64,000 nucleotides of DNA from contig NZ_QJTF01000001.1 in the NCBI RefSeq assembly GCF_003217235.1, positions 1 through 64,000 of the forward strand, written 5' to 3'. Origin of the DNA: Paramesorhizobium leguminum. GTDB lineage: Bacteria > Pseudomonadota > Alphaproteobacteria > Rhizobiales > Rhizobiaceae. The number at the start of each line of letters is the position of its first letter. The first letter of the stretch is position 1. A program made the position numbers and the translations under genes. Positions 53,121 through 62,196 of this stretch are shown piece by piece. The notes below the pieces were generated by a model. That model searched no databases, was not told the origin of the DNA, and was given only the letters and a program-made list of their open reading frames with translations.

Positions 53121-53954
53121 ATGACGGTCTCTTTCGAAATCTTCTCCGACCTCTGGGTTCAATACGGCGAGGGCCCGGTGTGGTCGGAAAGCGGCAATTG
53201 TATCTGGTGGGTCGATATCCCCGGATGCCGGCTGTTGCGCACCGATGCTGTAACCGGACGCACCGATGCCTGGAACACGCCGGAGACACCAGGATGTATT
53301 GCCGTGCGGGCGGATGGGATGCTGGTGGTCGGCCTTGTCTCCGGCATCTTCCTCTTCGATCCTGTTTCTGGCCGGTTCGAACATGCCTGTTCGCCGGAAA
53401 GCCGTGACGATGTGCGCTTCAACGATGGCGCTTCGGATGCCGCGGGTCGCTTCTGGACCGGCACCATGCATCTTGCCGCAGCACGGCCCGCGGGCGCGAT
53501 CTTCTGCATCGAGCCGGACTTTACCTATCGCCGGATTTTCGAAGACCTCTGGATACCGAACGGGCTTGCCTTTGATCAGTCACGAAACCGGATGTATTTT
53601 TCCGATTCCCATCCCTCCGTTCAGACAATCTGGGTTTGCGATTACGATGTCCTCACCGGCACTCCCGTCAACCGTCGAACCTTTGCGACAACCCATGCGC
53701 TGGAAGGGCGACCGGACGGGGCATTCGTTGACGATGACGGCGTCTACTGGATAGCCGCCGTTGAAGGGTCGCAACTCCTGCGGTTCGCGCCGACCGGGGA
53801 GGCACTGGAGCCGCTTCCCGTTCCCGTGAGCCATCCGACCAAGATCGTCATGGATCGGAAAAATCCGCCCACGCTCTATGTGACGACACGCCGAATGGCG
53901 CCTGACGACGAAACTGATCCGTCCGGATATCTCCTGCGTGGCACCTTCTCCTGA
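53121..53954 (+). CDS. SMP-30/gluconolactonase-family protein
   Basis: A 277-residue six-bladed beta-propeller of the SMP-30/regucalcin type, probably hydrolysing a sugar lactone. The metal ligands expected in the family are visible: Glu in QYGEGPVWSE (about residue 16), Asn in WIPNGLAFDQ (about residue 147) and Asp in GRPDGAFVDDDG (about residue 196), plus FNDGASDAAGRFW (about residue 100). It follows the sugar ABC genes in the same direction and may act on the oxidoreductase product. No signal peptide. Confidence 0.87.
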   Translation: MTVSFEIFSDLWVQYGEGPVWSESGNCIWWVDIPGCRLLRTDAVTGRTDAWNTPETPGCIAVRADGMLVVGLVSGIFLFDPVSGRFEHACSPESRDDVRFNDGASDAAGRFWTGTMHLAAARPAGAIFCIEPDFTYRRIFEDLWIPNGLAFDQSRNRMYFSDSHPSVQTIWVCDYDVLTGTPVNRRTFATTHALEGRPDGAFVDDDGVYWIAAVEGSQLLRFAPTGEALEPLPVPVSHPTKIVMDRKNPPTLYVTTRRMAPDDETDPSGYLLRGTFS

Positions 53955-54060
53955 TCTATCGCATCCAGTCGCAATAACGCCTCCACAGAAAGGTTGCATA
54001 ACCAATTCTTGACATTTTAGGATTGTATATTCCCGATTGTTCACGGGAATAACGAAGCAG

Positions 54061-54888
54061 ATGCTTAAGAATATAGCCTTGGTTTGTTTGTTGTTGTTCA
54101 TCCCGATAGGCTGCACTGAGCACCGTGACAGCCAGCCGATGAGCTATATATCCGCCGGACAGAGAAAATCTGCGGATATAGACGCCTATACCATCGACAA
54201 GCTCAAAACTATTCTTGCTCTCACGAAAGCCCATCCTAGCCTATCGAGGGGAGCGAAGATCGGGCTTATCTCTCGCCAGTTTCTTGGCGCGCCCTATGTG
54301 GCCCATCGGTTGATCGGTTCGGCAACGACGCCGGAGCGGCTGGTGGCCGATTTCGGAGCCTTGGATTGTTTTACATATCTTGATTATGTCGAAGCGCTGC
54401 GGCGCGCGACGAGCGAGGAAGGCTTCATAAAAAACCTGAGCCATACCCGCTATATCGGCGGGCAGGTCGCCTTCCTCAAAAGAAAGCACTTCTTCAGCGA
54501 CTGGGCTTACAGAGCCCCGGCGCTGGCGCGGGACATAACGGCCAAAATCAGCCCCCACGCCCTGTCTGTGGCCAAGGTTTTGAACCGGAAATCATCTTCC
54601 GGCAGCTATCTCTACGGCCTTCCCGACGTGAAGCGCACCGTCACCTACATCCCTCGGAAATATGTTAATCACGCGCTGCTACGACATCTTCGCACCGGCG
54701 ATTACATCGGCATTTATGCGAAAGAGTCCGGGCTGGATGTGACGCATGTAGGGATTTTTATCCGGACGAAAGACGGCCCCATGTTCCGCAACGCCTCGTC
54801 TCGCAAGGCAAATATGAAAGTGGTGGACTCGCATTTTCTGGCATATGTGGCGCATACGCCGGGTATTGTTGTTTATCGTCCCCGGTGA
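54061..54888 (+). CDS. DUF1460-type lipoprotein, NlpC/P60-like fold
   Basis: A 275-residue protein with a lipoprotein signal (lipobox near residue 18 in LLLFIPIGC) followed by a DUF1460-like domain related to NlpC/P60 peptidases. The Cys in GALDCFTYLDYVEAL (about residue 102) and His in DVTHVGIFI (about residue 235) are candidate catalytic residues. These proteins cleave peptidoglycan-related amide bonds. I use ATG 54061; TTG 54037 would precede the signal. It is visibly richer in A+T than its neighbours, which may reflect transfer. Confidence 0.78.
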   Translation: MLKNIALVCLLLFIPIGCTEHRDSQPMSYISAGQRKSADIDAYTIDKLKTILALTKAHPSLSRGAKIGLISRQFLGAPYVAHRLIGSATTPERLVADFGALDCFTYLDYVEALRRATSEEGFIKNLSHTRYIGGQVAFLKRKHFFSDWAYRAPALARDITAKISPHALSVAKVLNRKSSSGSYLYGLPDVKRTVTYIPRKYVNHALLRHLRTGDYIGIYAKESGLDVTHVGIFIRTKDGPMFRNASSRKANMKVVDSHFLAYVAHTPGIVVYRPR

Positions 54889-54934
54889 GGGCAGGACTAA
54901 ACATCTAAAGCGATTCTGTTTAGTGAATCGCGAG

Positions 54935-55096
54935 GCGCCCCCCTCTGTCCTGCCGGACATCTCCCCCGCAAGGGGGGAGATTGGCTGACGCGATTTTCGA
55001 CACTTATCCTGCGGCGTCTGCGATTGGTGCCGAACATTATGAAAGCGTAATCTCCCCCCTTGCGGGGGAGATGGCTGGCAAGCCAGAGGGGGGCGC
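54935..55096. repeat. Dispersed palindromic repeat, family B, copy 4
   Basis: GCGCCCCCCTCTGTCCTGCC...CGCAAGGGGGGAGATT and the inverted GGGGAGATGGCTGGCAAGCC bound a centre with TCTGCGATTGGTGCCGAAC. Same orientation as copy 1. It lies between the convergent DUF1460 and xseA genes. Confidence 0.88.
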
Positions 55097-55131
55097 TGTC
55101 CCGCCGGCGTTTCCATTACTGCGTGAAAGCT

Positions 55132-56700
55132 CTAAAATAACGATCCCTGACCGCCGCCTGTCTTGGTGCTCTTTGATTTCGACGAACTGCCACCTGTCGG
55201 CTTGCCGCCCCCCGTTGCCACCGCCTGCGCGTCGCCATCACGAAAGCGCAGCGTCAGCGCTTCGCCGGAATGGACCGAGGCCGCCAGTTTCACCGGATTT
55301 CCCGCCGCATCGAACACGATGGCGAAGCCGCGTTCCAATATGCTCTCGTAGGAGAGCGTCCGCATCAGGCGTTCAAGCTCGCTGCTTCTCCGCTTATGCC
55401 TCTCGAATATGAGGCCAACCGCCCGTTCGCGCCTGCGGTCGAACTGGACAAGCATATGCTGCGCCCGTTCGCCATGACGCCGGATCGGCTCCGGTGACAA
55501 CCGCCCGGCGGCGCGGGCAAAATGGCTGCGCTGTTCGCGCAAATAGGCTTTCAGGCAACCAGGCAGGCGGGCAGCGGTCTTCTGTGTATGGCGGCGCTGT
55601 TCAGCGATGCGCCGTTGCAGGAGGCGTGGCGACAATTGCCGCGCATGGCCGTCAAAGCCTGCCCGCTTCTTCTGCGTGTTCGCCTGCAACGCTCGTCCCA
55701 GACGGGCGGCTGCCTCATCGAACCGGCGGCGCGGCAATGCGAGAAGCTGGTCGGCGGAGGGCAGGGCGCGGGAAAGCGCGCGATGCGTCTGCCGCCGCTG
55801 CGCGAGATGGCGTGACATGCCGCCCATGTGCCGGGCGCTAAGCGACGCCACCGCCGCCAGCAGATCGGCTTTCACCGGAACCGCCATTTCGGCGGCGCCC
55901 GTCGGCGTCGGCGCGCGCCTGTCGGCGGCATGGTCGATCAGCGTCCAGTCGGTTTCATGCCCCACCGCCGAGATGATGGGAATGCCGGAAGCGGCCACCG
56001 CCCGCACGACGATTTCATCATTGAAGCCCCACAAATCCTCAAGGCTCCCGCCGCCGCGCGCGACGATCAATACATGCGGGCGAGGGAAGGGGCTGCCCTC
56101 GCCAAGCGCATTGAAGCCACTGACGGCAGCCGCCACTTCCGGCCCTGAGGTCTCACCCTGCACCCGCACGGGCCAGACGATGACATGCACCGGAAAACGG
56201 TCCGTGATTCGATGGATGATGTCGCGGATGACAGCGCCGGTGGGCGAGGTGACGACGCCGATGATGCGCGGCATGAATGGCAGCGGCTTTTTAGCCGCCG
56301 TGTCGAACAGTCCTTCAGCGGCAAGCCGGCGCTTGCGTTCTTCCAGCAGCGCCATCAGCGCGCCGGCGCCCGCCGGCTCCATCTGCTCGATGACGATCTG
56401 GTATTTCGACGAGCCCGGATAGGTGGTGAGCTTGCCGGTGGCGATCACCTCCATGCCTTCCTCGGGCTGGAAGCGCAGCCGGCTCATGCTGCCGCGCCAG
56501 ATCACCGCCTCGATCCGCGCCTTGTCGTCCTTGAGCGAGAAATAGGCGTGTCCCGACGAATGCGGCCCGCGATAGCCGGAGATTTCGCCGCGCACACGCA
56601 CATGGCCGAACGCATCCTCGACGGTGCGCTTCAGGGCGCCGGAAATCTCGGAAACGGTGTATTCGGCGACATTCGAGGGGGAATCAGGAGTGGTATTCAT
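55132..56700 (-). CDS. xseA: Exodeoxyribonuclease VII large subunit
   Basis: A 522-residue large subunit of the single-strand DNA exonuclease that works with XseB in repair. An N-terminal OB fold covers about residues 10-110 ([19 protein letters not shown]), followed by the catalytic part with [12 protein letters not shown] (about residue 150), [14 protein letters not shown] (about residue 218) and [20 protein letters not shown] (about residue 245). A long helical, Arg-rich region follows, ending in a Lys/Ser/Gly tail. ATG 56700 is used. XseB is not in this window. Confidence 0.94.
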   Translation of the reverse strand: MNTTPDSPSNVAEYTVSEISGALKRTVEDAFGHVRVRGEISGYRGPHSSGHAYFSLKDDKARIEAVIWRGSMSRLRFQPEEGMEVIATGKLTTYPGSSKYQIVIEQMEPAGAGALMALLEERKRRLAAEGLFDTAAKKPLPFMPRIIGVVTSPTGAVIRDIIHRITDRFPVHVIVWPVRVQGETSGPEVAAAVSGFNALGEGSPFPRPHVLIVARGGGSLEDLWGFNDEIVVRAVAASGIPIISAVGHETDWTLIDHAADRRAPTPTGAAEMAVPVKADLLAAVASLSARHMGGMSRHLAQRRQTHRALSRALPSADQLLALPRRRFDEAAARLGRALQANTQKKRAGFDGHARQLSPRLLQRRIAEQRRHTQKTAARLPGCLKAYLREQRSHFARAAGRLSPEPIRRHGERAQHMLVQFDRRRERAVGLIFERHKRRSSELERLMRTLSYESILERGFAIVFDAAGNPVKLAASVHSGEALTLRFRDGDAQAVATGGGKPTGGSSSKSKSTKTGGGQGSLF

Positions 56701-56818
56701 GTCTTTATAGGGACTTTCGCGACCCTGAAGGTCAATAGGGGAACCAATATCACGAAACTTGATGTAAACTTCACGTGAATTCAATGGACCTGATGGATTG
56801 GCCGCGCGATATGGGCAT

Positions 56819-57766
56819 ATGCCTACAGATACCACAGCAGATTCATCCGTTTTGAAACAAGCCACCCGCCCTCAGGACCGCGCATTCGAGCCTTTCGATT
56901 ATGGGCTCTATGCGATGACGGTCTTTGCCTGGAGCCTTTCCTGGTATGCGCTGGCTCTGCAGGCCGGAAGCGGGGTCGCCAACGAGGTCAACATCGTCTG
57001 GCGCTTCCTCATTGCGACAATCATCATGTTCGCCTGGGCGGCGGTATCGAAACAGCGCTTGAAATTTCCCCTGCACGATCATCTTGGCTTCGCCGCGCTC
57101 GGAATCCTGCTCTTTTCGTCGAATTTCCTGCTCTTCTATTATGGCGCGCAATATCTGGTGAGCGGCCTTCTCTCCGTCGTCTTCTCGCTCGCCTCCATCG
57201 TCAATCTCGTGCTTTCCACCGTGGTCATGCGCGAGCCGCCATCGTCGCGAACGCTGATCGGCGGGTTGATGGGCTTCGGCGGCATCGCGCTGATGTTCCT
57301 GCCGGAAATGCAGGCGCATGGCTTCACCGGCAAGACGCTGATAGGCCTCGGTCTCTGCGTCGCCGGAACGCTCTCGTTCTGCACGGGCAATCTGGTTTCC
57401 GCGCGGCTCCAGAAGCGCGGCCTGCCGCTGATCTCGATGAATGGCTGGGGAATGGTCTACGGCACGCTCTGGGCCGGCTTCCTCGCGCTCGTTTTCGGCA
57501 AGCATTTCACCATCGCATGGACCGGCGAATATCTCGTCTCGCTGGTCTTCCTCGCGGTCGTCTCGACGGTGCTGGCCTTCTTCGCCTACCTCACGCTTCT
57601 CGGCCGCATCGGCTCCGCCCGAGCCGGCTATGCAACGGTGATGTTTCCCGTCTTTGCGCTTGTAGTCTCGACAATCTTCGAAGGCTACCAATGGACGGTG
57701 TTCGCCGTCATCGGGCTGGCTCTGGTGCTCGCCGGCAATCTCTTCGTTATCCGCGGGAAGAAATAA
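56819..57766 (+). CDS. EamA-family (DMT superfamily) transporter
   Basis: A 315-residue inner-membrane protein with ten predicted membrane segments in two repeats of five, starting near residue 28 ([18 protein letters not shown]). It fits the EamA/RhaT drug/metabolite group; the substrate is unknown. ATG 56819 is used with weak ribosome-binding sequence; TTG 56798 is an alternative. Its 5' region is shared with xseA on the other strand. Confidence 0.85.
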   Translation: MPTDTTADSSVLKQATRPQDRAFEPFDYGLYAMTVFAWSLSWYALALQAGSGVANEVNIVWRFLIATIIMFAWAAVSKQRLKFPLHDHLGFAALGILLFSSNFLLFYYGAQYLVSGLLSVVFSLASIVNLVLSTVVMREPPSSRTLIGGLMGFGGIALMFLPEMQAHGFTGKTLIGLGLCVAGTLSFCTGNLVSARLQKRGLPLISMNGWGMVYGTLWAGFLALVFGKHFTIAWTGEYLVSLVFLAVVSTVLAFFAYLTLLGRIGSARAGYATVMFPVFALVVSTIFEGYQWTVFAVIGLALVLAGNLFVIRGKK

Positions 57767-57833
57767 ACCCGGAACGTTGCGGGACTCCAGACGTTTGGCA
57801 CTCATCAATGCAAATCGCGAATGGAGGGATGAG

Positions 57834-58283
57834 ATGGCTGAGATCCGGCTTGAGCACGACATCTGGCTTCTGGTGGCGGACGGGGAAAAGGCGCTTTTCC
57901 TGCGCAACGAAGGAGATGCCGAATATCCGAACCTGGAGGTGGTGCATGAGATTCATGATGATAACCCGCCCACCCGCGAGCAGGGAACGGATGCGCCCGG
58001 CCGGTACGCGGATCCGCAAGGTGCGCACAAGAGCAGCTTCGAGGAAACCGACTGGCACCGCCTGGAGAAAGACCGCTTTGCCGGCCAACTTTCCGATTGG
58101 CTCTACAGGCTTGCCCATCGCGGCCGATTCAAGAAGATCGTCCTCATTGCCCCGCCGCAGGTGCTGGGCGCATTGCGCAGGGAATTGCATAAGGAAGTGA
58201 GCGTCCGGGTGGCGGCCGAGATACCGAAGACCCTGACCAACCATACGGTGGTGAGTATAGAGCAGGTTTTAACGAACGGGTGA
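57834..58283 (+). CDS. Host-attachment-type protein (baeRF family)
   Basis: A 149-residue protein resembling the host attachment protein family (PF18856/PF10116-like), related to archaeo-eukaryotic release-factor domains. Seen: WLLVADGEKALFLRNEGD (about residues 11-28), a polar middle with HKSSFEETDWHRLEKDRFA, and IVLIAPPQVLGALRREL (about residue 104). The family is named from Agrobacterium attachment work; its molecular function is not settled. ATG 57834 follows GGAGGGA. Confidence 0.75.
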   Translation: MAEIRLEHDIWLLVADGEKALFLRNEGDAEYPNLEVVHEIHDDNPPTREQGTDAPGRYADPQGAHKSSFEETDWHRLEKDRFAGQLSDWLYRLAHRGRFKKIVLIAPPQVLGALRRELHKEVSVRVAAEIPKTLTNHTVVSIEQVLTNG

Positions 58284-58284
58284 T

Positions 58285-59235
58285 CTACCAGCCCGGCACA
58301 AGCTCGCTTGACCGCACCCGGCGCGTCCGCACATGGGCAAGCTGCGTGATATCGGCGGTGCCAAGCGTCGTGGGCGCAGGCGAGGAGATATTGTCGAGGC
58401 TCTCCACGATATGTTGCGCCAGCGCGTCGATGATGGCGGTCTGCTTGCTGTGGCCGCGCAGGATGCCGATGCCGAATTCCGGCAGCCTGCCGAAGCCGTC
58501 CGCCTCGCTCAATACCCTCATGCCGGGGCGCAGGGCGCATTCCGGCAGGACCGAAACCGCCAGCCCGGCAAGCACCGATGCCGCCAGTACGGTCGCGGAC
58601 CAGCTGGTAAACAGGATGCGGTGGTCGCGCCCCATCTCGTTAAGCACATCGATCGCGACGCTCCGCCATATGCAGGTAGGCCGCCCGACGGCAAGCGGCA
58701 GCACCGCTTCTTCGTGTACAGCGTGGTTTGCCGAGGTGACCCAGAGCAAGGGCTCGCTGCGCACCACTTCCGAGCGGCGATCGCGCTGGGTGACGAGCGC
58801 GATATCGAGTGTTCCCCGCCTGACCATCTCTTCGAGATTGACCGTCGGCTCGCAGACGATGGAAAGCTCGACGCGCGGGTTGGAACGGGCGAACCGCGCC
58901 ATGATCTCGGGCAGGAAACGGTCGGCATAATCATCCGGCGTGCCGATGCGCACATGGCCTTCGAGTTGCGTGTCGTCGAAGGCGGCGATGGTTTCGCTGT
59001 TCAGATGAATCATCCGCCTTGCATAGGAAAGCAGTCGCTCGCCGTCTTCCGTCAGCCGGTTGGTGCGCCCGTCGCGCTCGAACAGCGGCTTGCCGATCCG
59101 TTCCTCCAGCCGCCGCATCTGCATGGAAACCGCCGATTGCGTCTTGAACACGGCATCCGCCGCTCGTGTGAAGCTGCCCGTATCGGCAATGGCGATGAAG
59201 GTTTGCAACTGGTCGAGATCGAGCGGCGCGGTCAT
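58285..59235 (-). CDS. LysR-family transcriptional regulator
   Basis: A 316-residue LTTR. The N-terminal HTH spans about residues 5-63 (DQLQTFIAIADTGSFTRAAD, SAVSMQMRRLEERIGKPLF), and the effector domain begins near residue 92 (VRIGTPDDYADRFLPEI). It may control the divergent DUF1127 gene, but no specific link is visible. It is convergent with the host-attachment-type gene, 1 base between stops. ATG 59235 preferred; further ATGs upstream to 59253 exist. Confidence 0.88.
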   Translation of the reverse strand: MTAPLDLDQLQTFIAIADTGSFTRAADAVFKTQSAVSMQMRRLEERIGKPLFERDGRTNRLTEDGERLLSYARRMIHLNSETIAAFDDTQLEGHVRIGTPDDYADRFLPEIMARFARSNPRVELSIVCEPTVNLEEMVRRGTLDIALVTQRDRRSEVVRSEPLLWVTSANHAVHEEAVLPLAVGRPTCIWRSVAIDVLNEMGRDHRILFTSWSATVLAASVLAGLAVSVLPECALRPGMRVLSEADGFGRLPEFGIGILRGHSKQTAIIDALAQHIVESLDNISSPAPTTLGTADITQLAHVRTRRVRSSELVPGW

Positions 59236-59427
59236 GAGATCACCCATCATCAATTTTGAACAATAGCATTAGAAACATTCGTTTGAATAATCAATAAGCC
59301 CGCTTCATAACGTCCATGCTCACAAAAAGTTGTGCGGCCCGCAATGGAGCGGGACGGACGGTTTGCGCGGAAATGATTTCCGCGCGGACGGGATATTTTT
59401 GTCCATACGCCCCTAAGGAGAACGGCG

Positions 59428-59706
59428 ATGACGACGGCGAAGACGATAACCATGCCTGCTGCAACCGGCCTTGCGGCTATGACCCGAACGGCTGCGCGTT
59501 CCTATTATTGGGTGGTTAAGTTTTTCGCCGTGTACCGAAGCCGTGCGGCGATCCGGCATCTGGGTGACCTCGACGATCATCTGTTGCGAGATATCGGCAT
59601 CAGCCGTTCGGATTTGCGCGTTGTCCAACGCTCTTATTTGCGCGATCCGAGCGCCGCGCTCGTCGATGCCCGCGCCAAACAGGAGGCGACCCGCAGCACC
59701 TATTGA
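59428..59706 (+). CDS. DUF1127-type small protein
   Basis: A 92-residue protein with the DUF1127 motif at its C-terminal half (LGDLDDHLLRDIGISRSDLR, about residues 45-65), a short Arg-rich module. Alphaproteobacterial DUF1127 proteins of about 45 residues affect RNA turnover and stress or phosphate responses. This is a longer form with a hydrophobic N-terminal part. AAGGAG precedes ATG 59428. Intrinsic terminator at 59782-59813. Confidence 0.85.
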   Translation: MTTAKTITMPAATGLAAMTRTAARSYYWVVKFFAVYRSRAAIRHLGDLDDHLLRDIGISRSDLRVVQRSYLRDPSAALVDARAKQEATRSTY

Positions 59707-59781
59707 AAGTTCCAGAGTCCCAAGGCAGGCGCCACCCATTCATAAGCCGGAATCCCCTCCCGGCTTTCGCCTGCCACCTTG

Positions 59782-59813
59782 CCCGGCCGTGGAGACACGG
59801 TCGGGTTTTTTTT
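59782..59813 (+). terminator. Intrinsic terminator after the DUF1127 gene, abutting a tandem-repeat array
   Basis: CCCGGCCGTG (59782-59791), loop GAGA, CACGGTCGGG (59796-59805), then eight T (59806-59813). The array at 59814 begins on the next base, exactly as at 31923/31924. Confidence 0.9.
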
Positions 59814-59891
59814 AGTGAGCAGTGTTCAGTAAGCAGTGAGCAGGTAACATATTTCTGCTCACTGCTCACTGCTCACTGCTCACTGCTCACT
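59814..59891. mobile_element. Inverted short-tandem-repeat element, AGTGAGC heptamer, no gene
   Basis: Left array: AGTGAGC AGTGTTC AGTAAGC AGTGAGC AGGTAAC (59814-59848). Right array: five perfect GCTCACT (59857-59891), inverted. Only 8 bases lie between the arrays. The left edge abuts the T-tract of a terminator and the right edge lies in the TAG stop of gshA (CTA, 59890-59892). Same unit as the 31924-31995 element. Confidence 0.72.
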
Positions 59892-61263
59892 AATAAGCAT
59901 ATTCCAGAAATATCGGCTCGATCGAACAGCCCCAGACGCTGCAATATTGGCTGAGCATCTTTTCGGCATCCGTGGTGCCGCGGGCGACGATTTCTTCGAG
60001 CGGGGCGAGGTAGTGCGTCTCGTCGAAACCCTCGCGGTTGAGCTTCTTGCGGTTCTTGAGGCCAAGCCGCGAGATATCCAGCGTTTCGCGGGCAATCTCA
60101 CGCACGGTGCGGTCACGGAAAGGCGCGTGAAGCGCATAGGCCGGCACCGCGTCGCGCAGGGCCTGCACTTCCTGAAACTGCCAATCGCGGGTGAGTTGCT
60201 CGGCGGCGTCGAGCGCTTCGGCATCGTAAAGCAGCCCCACCCAATAGGCGGGCAGGGCGCAGACGCGCCGCCACGGGCCGCCATCGGCGCCGCGCATTTC
60301 GAGGAAGCGTTTCAGCCGCACATCCGGGAAAAGCGTCGAGAGATGATTGGTCCAGTCGCCCATATTGGGCATCCCGTCCGGAATTTCGTTGCGCAGCGCG
60401 CCGTTCATGAACTGGCGGAAGGTGACATGCGTGGCGTTATGATAATGGCCGTCGCGCAGGACGAAATACATCGGCACGTCCAGCGCCCAGTCGACATAAT
60501 CGATGAAGCCGAAATCCGGCGAGAAGACGAAGGGCAGGAGCCCTGAGCGCTGGTTGTCCGTATCGCGCCAGATATTGGCGCGCCAGGAGAGAAGGCCGTT
60601 CGGCTTGCCGTCGGTGAAGGGAGAGCTTGCAAACAGCGCCGTCGCGATGGATTGCAACTTCATCGACACCTGCATCTTGCGGCGCATGTCGGTTTCGGAT
60701 GCGAAGTCGAGATTAACCTGGACTGTGCAGGTGCGGTACATCATGTCGAGCCCCTCATGCCCGACCTTCGGCATGTAGTCCGCCATGATCGCATAGCGCG
60801 ATTTCGGCATGCGCGGCGTTTCCGCCAATGTCCATTTCGGGCTGCCGCCCACGCCCAGAAAGCGGATGCCGAGCGGATCGGCGATCTCGCGCACCTGCGC
60901 CAGATGCGCGTTCATCTCGCGGCAGGTCTGGTGGATGGTGGAAAGCGGCGCGCCTGAAAGTTCGAACTGGCCGCCCGGCTCCAGCGAGATCGCGCCCTGT
61001 CCGGTCGGTTCCACAAGCCCGATGATGTTACCCTCGTCCAGGATCGGATCCCAGCCGAGCGTGGCCTGCATGCCCTCCAGAATGGCGCGGATGCCGCGCG
61101 GGCCGCCATAGGGGACAGGGCTGTGGTCCGCAGTATAGAACGGAAACTTCTCATGCTCGGTGCCGATGCGCCATTTATCCGCCGGTTTGCTGCCCGCCGC
61201 CAGATAGGCCACCAGCTCGTCGGTTGAGGAAATCGGCGTTTCATCCGTCGTATCGCGCGCCAT
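59890..61263 (-). CDS. gshA: Glutamate-cysteine ligase, alphaproteobacterial/plant type
   Basis: A 457-residue ligase making gamma-glutamylcysteine, the first step of glutathione synthesis. Motifs: WRIGTEHEKFPF (about residues 31-42), ISLEPGGQFELSGAPL (about residue 95), SPKWTLAETPRMPKSRY (about residue 138) and DWALDVPMYFVLRDGHY (about residue 280). It is the plant-like group rather than the E. coli type. ATG 61263 is used; upstream frame overlaps a family A repeat. Stop codon TAG at the edge of a repeat array. Confidence 0.93.
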   Translation of the reverse strand: MARDTTDETPISSTDELVAYLAAGSKPADKWRIGTEHEKFPFYTADHSPVPYGGPRGIRAILEGMQATLGWDPILDEGNIIGLVEPTGQGAISLEPGGQFELSGAPLSTIHQTCREMNAHLAQVREIADPLGIRFLGVGGSPKWTLAETPRMPKSRYAIMADYMPKVGHEGLDMMYRTCTVQVNLDFASETDMRRKMQVSMKLQSIATALFASSPFTDGKPNGLLSWRANIWRDTDNQRSGLLPFVFSPDFGFIDYVDWALDVPMYFVLRDGHYHNATHVTFRQFMNGALRNEIPDGMPNMGDWTNHLSTLFPDVRLKRFLEMRGADGGPWRRVCALPAYWVGLLYDAEALDAAEQLTRDWQFQEVQALRDAVPAYALHAPFRDRTVREIARETLDISRLGLKNRKKLNREGFDETHYLAPLEEIVARGTTDAEKMLSQYCSVWGCSIEPIFLEYAY

Positions 61264-61281
61264 TTTTTGCCCTAGCCCTAG

Positions 61282-61325
61282 AGCATGATCCCCAAAAGTT
61301 GCAGACTTCCAGGTAAGATCATGCG
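61282..61325. repeat. Dispersed repeat, family A, copy 4
   Basis: AGCATGATCCCCAAAAG...CTTCCAGGTAAGATCATGCG. It lies 19 bases upstream of the gshA start, in its leader. Confidence 0.83.
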
Positions 61326-61445
61326 GATAAACCGATAACCGTTTTGGTTGGTGATTGGACGGTTTTGTCAAATCACGCAAGTGAATTTCATTTATAGGGC
61401 AATCAATGGAAATTGATTAAGAGCTTGGCTTATGCAGGACGCTTA

Positions 61446-61826
61446 TCAAGCAACTTTGTCCAGGCGGCTCGGACGGATCAGCACTTCCGCGGATATACCA
61501 AGTTGGTCATGCAGGTTCCGTATCATCTCGATGGATAGGCTGCGTTTACGGTTCAGCACATCCGCGACGCGGTTGCGCGGTCCAATCATCGGCTCGAGAT
61601 CTCTACGCGTGAGTCCTTGTTGTTCCATGCGAAATTTGATCGCTTCCACGGGATCAGGAGTGTCCATCGGGTAATGCTTCGCCTCGTAGGCGTCAATCAG
61701 CGTAGCCAGCACGTCGAGCAGGTCACCCTCCGGCGTGCCACTCTTTGCGCCCCACAGCCGCTCCACCTCGGTCAAAGCCTCATCGTAATCCGCTTCCGTA
61801 CGAATCGGCTTCACATCATTCGCCAT
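61446..61826 (-). CDS. higA: HigA-type antitoxin with XRE helix-turn-helix, system 2
   Basis: A 126-residue antitoxin of the same design as that at 531-911. The N-terminal part has DVLATLIDAYEAKHYPMDTPDP (about residues 38-59) and the C-terminal HTH has QQGLTRRDLEPMIGPRNRVA, with DVLNRKR. ATG 61826 is used rather than TTG 61832. It overlaps higB-2 by 11 bases, so expression is coupled. Expected to repress the higBA-2 promoter at the palindrome 62158-62170. Confidence 0.87.
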   Translation of the reverse strand: MANDVKPIRTEADYDEALTEVERLWGAKSGTPEGDLLDVLATLIDAYEAKHYPMDTPDPVEAIKFRMEQQGLTRRDLEPMIGPRNRVADVLNRKRSLSIEMIRNLHDQLGISAEVLIRPSRLDKVA

Positions 61827-62139
61827 GCTCAACCTCCTTCACATCGATCTTGTCATAAGCTTTATGCGTTCCGATCCACTTGATCCAGACGATGCTCTTT
61901 TCAAAATCCGCCGACACGACAAGCCGATAGTCATTACCCTTGATGTTGAAAACGATCCGCTCAGCGCTGACGATGCTCGCCGTCGCATAAAGCCGCTTCA
62001 CATCGGCTGTGCTCGTCCACTCAGCCTTGCTTACTTCATCGAACCATGCGTCGAGCGCGGCCTTGACAGCCGGTTGATCCTTTTGGCTCGCCAGACCCGC
62101 GATGAATTCTCTCAAGGTGCGCCGGGCGATAATTCTCAT
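61816..62139 (-). CDS. higB: HigB-type toxin (RelE-superfamily mRNA interferase), system 2
   Basis: A 107-residue HigB toxin beginning MRIIARRTLREF and ending with the IGTHKAYDKIDVKEVE motif. SKAEWTSTADVKRLY and NDYRLVVSADF match the same segments of system 1. A longer frame starts at 62163 but that codon lies in the promoter spacer, so ATG 62139 is used. Toxin is first in the operon. About 33-40% similar by eye to system 1, so probably a distinct paralogue. Confidence 0.88.
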   Translation of the reverse strand: MRIIARRTLREFIAGLASQKDQPAVKAALDAWFDEVSKAEWTSTADVKRLYATASIVSAERIVFNIKGNDYRLVVSADFEKSIVWIKWIGTHKAYDKIDVKEVEHGE

Positions 62140-62145
62140 GGCTTT

Positions 62146-62174
62146 ATTATAGGACGAGACCAAAATGGTCGCAA
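62146..62174 (-). promoter_or_regulatory. higBA-2 promoter with palindromic operator in the spacer
   Basis: On the minus strand: TTGCGA (62169-62174), 17-base spacer, TATAAT (62146-62151). The spacer carries the palindrome GACCATTTTGGTC (62158-62170). The higB ATG starts 7 bases after the -10 box, so the mRNA is expected to be leaderless, as for system 1. Confidence 0.62.
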
Positions 62175-62196
62175 TGGAAAAATCATCGTCATAGCC

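Noticed and set aside
54009-54031. Promoter TTGACA...TATATT for the DUF1460 gene
   Set aside because: The spacing between the two hexamers is only about 10 bases, too short for a sigma70-type promoter.
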